Of a DNA stretch of 15,071 nt, positions 14,295 through 15,071 are shown in pieces (the first letter of the stretch is position 1; the number at the start of each line of letters is the position of its first letter). The DNA is from an uncultured Chloroflexota bacterium (GTDB lineage Bacteria > Chloroflexota > UBA4733). A model generated the notes under the pieces. The model was given only the letters and a program-made list of their open reading frames with translations, made no database searches and was not told the origin of the DNA. The stretch is taken from the NCBI GenBank assembly GCA_937967325.1, contig CALBSQ010000066.1, positions 1 through 15,071 of the forward strand, read 5' to 3'. The translations under genes were made by a program, and so were the position numbers.

Positions 14295-15026
14295 CTGACA
14301 GCTCGTAAAAGCGCGAGGCGGCGTCACCCGCCAGGAGCGCGCGGTCGCCGTGCTCTACCGCCCGGCCCTGCTCCAGTACCAGGACGTCGTCCGCCCGTTG
14401 CAGCGTACCCAGGCGGTGCGCGATTACGATACCCGTCCGCCCCGACAGCAACTTGCTCACCGCCCGCTCCAGAAGCGCCTCCGTCGCCGGGTCCAGCCGC
14501 GCGGTCGCCTCGTCCAGGATTACCAGGCCGGGATCCTTCAAGAACACGCGCACGAACGCGAGCAACTGCGCCTCGCCGGCCGACAGCCCGTTGCCGCCAG
14601 CGAGCGGCGTATCCAGGCCCTTCGAGAGCGACCGATACCACGGCTCCAGTCCCAGGTCGTGCAGGGCCGCCAGGATCGTCTCATCGGCGACCGTCCGGTC
14701 GAAGAGGGCCAGGTTGTCGCGCACGGTGGCGTGGAACAGCTGCACCTCCTGCGTGATCATCCCGACGCGCCGCGTCAGCTCGGCGCGCGGCACGTCGCGC
14801 ACGTCCACGCCGGCCAGGCGCACCGCGCCCCCGGTCGGATCGTAGAGGCGGAAGAGCAGGCGGGCGATAGTCGTCTTGCCGCTGCCGGTCCGCCCCAGCA
14901 CGCCCAGCACCTTGCCGGCCGGCAGGGACAGATAGACGTCGTGTAGCACCGCGTCGCCCGCGTCGTAGCCGAAAGTGACGTGGTCCAGTTCGACCGAGAG
15001 CGGGCCGGGGGGCAGAGGGGCAGGGG
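14257..15026 (-). CDS. ABC exporter half-transporter, ATP-binding end (partial, 5' cut by contig end)
   Basis: Only the ATP-binding domain of an exporter subunit is present; the frame runs out at the adapter (15027), so membrane helices are missing. The frame upstream of the GTG at 14949 reads PLSVELDHVTFGYDAGDAVL, the normal beginning of an ABC domain, so 14949 is not the real start. The motifs are Walker A GRTGSGKT, Q-loop MITQEVQLF, signature LSAGE (in place of LSGGQ), Walker B LVILDE with catalytic Glu at 14509-14511, D-loop ARLD and switch His in IVIAHRL. An intact Walker B with a degenerate signature is the mirror image of the next gene, which fits a heterodimer. The last residues (ELSAISYQPSAGRTQ) come from an inverted repeat and look unlike a native C-terminus. 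Confidence 0.92.
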
Positions 15027-15071
15027 CTGTCTCTTATACACATCTCCGAGCCCACGAGACAGGCAGAAATC
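15027..15071. other. Illumina Nextera adapter and index (assembly artefact)
   Basis: 15027-15045 is CTGTCTCTTATACACATCT, the Tn5 mosaic-end adapter. 15046-15060 is CCGAGCCCACGAGAC, the Nextera read-2 arm. 15061-15068 (AGGCAGAA) matches the i7 index I know as N703, and ATC begins the P7 tail. This is not genomic sequence. Open frames running into it begin with the well-known false peptides MGSEMCIRDS (from 15055) and MYKRQ (from 15041), both on the minus strand. Confidence 0.98.

Noticed and set aside
14681..15055. Minus-strand frame beginning MGSEMCIRDS
   Set aside because: The first residues are translated adapter and the remainder is a shifted frame of the ABC gene.
1..15071. CRISPR array, tRNA or rRNA gene
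   Set aside because: I saw no regularly spaced direct repeats and no tRNA cloverleaf or rRNA-like stretch on either strand, though I could not run a covariance search.

Overview
The window is GC-rich, AT-poor bacterial DNA carrying ordinary housekeeping genes. GTG and TTG starts are frequent, and the intergenic spaces hold long G/C-rich inverted repeats. Gene content and style (a UPF0145 protein, a double zinc-ribbon protein, an atpD-atpC pair away from the rest of the ATP synthase genes, a very long GAF/PAS histidine kinase, a heterodimeric ABC exporter) suggest a Chloroflexota-like bacterium, perhaps near Thermomicrobia. This placement is an inference with moderate to low confidence. The right end is an assembly artefact: 15027-15071 is Illumina Nextera adapter plus index, so the contig ends on a sequencing read-through.

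Layout. 1-230 holds only hairpin repeats. 231-876 (minus) encodes a UPF0145 protein and a small two-helix membrane protein. Divergent from them, 1032-1547 (plus) is a glutaredoxin-PDZ fusion whose first active-site cysteine codon is an in-frame TGA (1062-1064), followed at the expected distance by a SECIS-like stem-loop (1075-1102). It is best read as a selenoprotein. From 8414 down to 1698 a minus-strand series runs: MFS transporter, recO, atpD, atpC, mreB, murQ, double zinc-ribbon protein. After a 400-bp divergent promoter region, 8817-12023 (plus) is a 1068-residue soluble hybrid-sensor-type histidine kinase (GAFx3, PASx2, HisKA, HATPase) with no linked response regulator. From the right end down to 12319 (minus) lie two ABC exporter half-transporters; the first is cut by the contig end.

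How the genes fit together. atpD and atpC (beta and epsilon of F1) overlap by one base and are followed after 6 bp by mreB. mreB (cell shape) and murQ (cell-wall recycling) form an envelope-linked pair. The ABC pair shows complementary degenerate motifs: Asp in place of the catalytic Glu in one subunit and a non-canonical signature in the other. This is the pattern of a heterodimeric exporter with one working ATP site.

Four intergenic gaps carry fold-back elements with arms of 22-31 bp and spacers of 56-88 bp (1547-1694, 3181-3298, 12079-12214, 14163-14294). One supplies the last codons of an ABC gene and contains the start codon of the next. The selenoprotein candidate is the most interesting biological signal; the fold-back elements come second.
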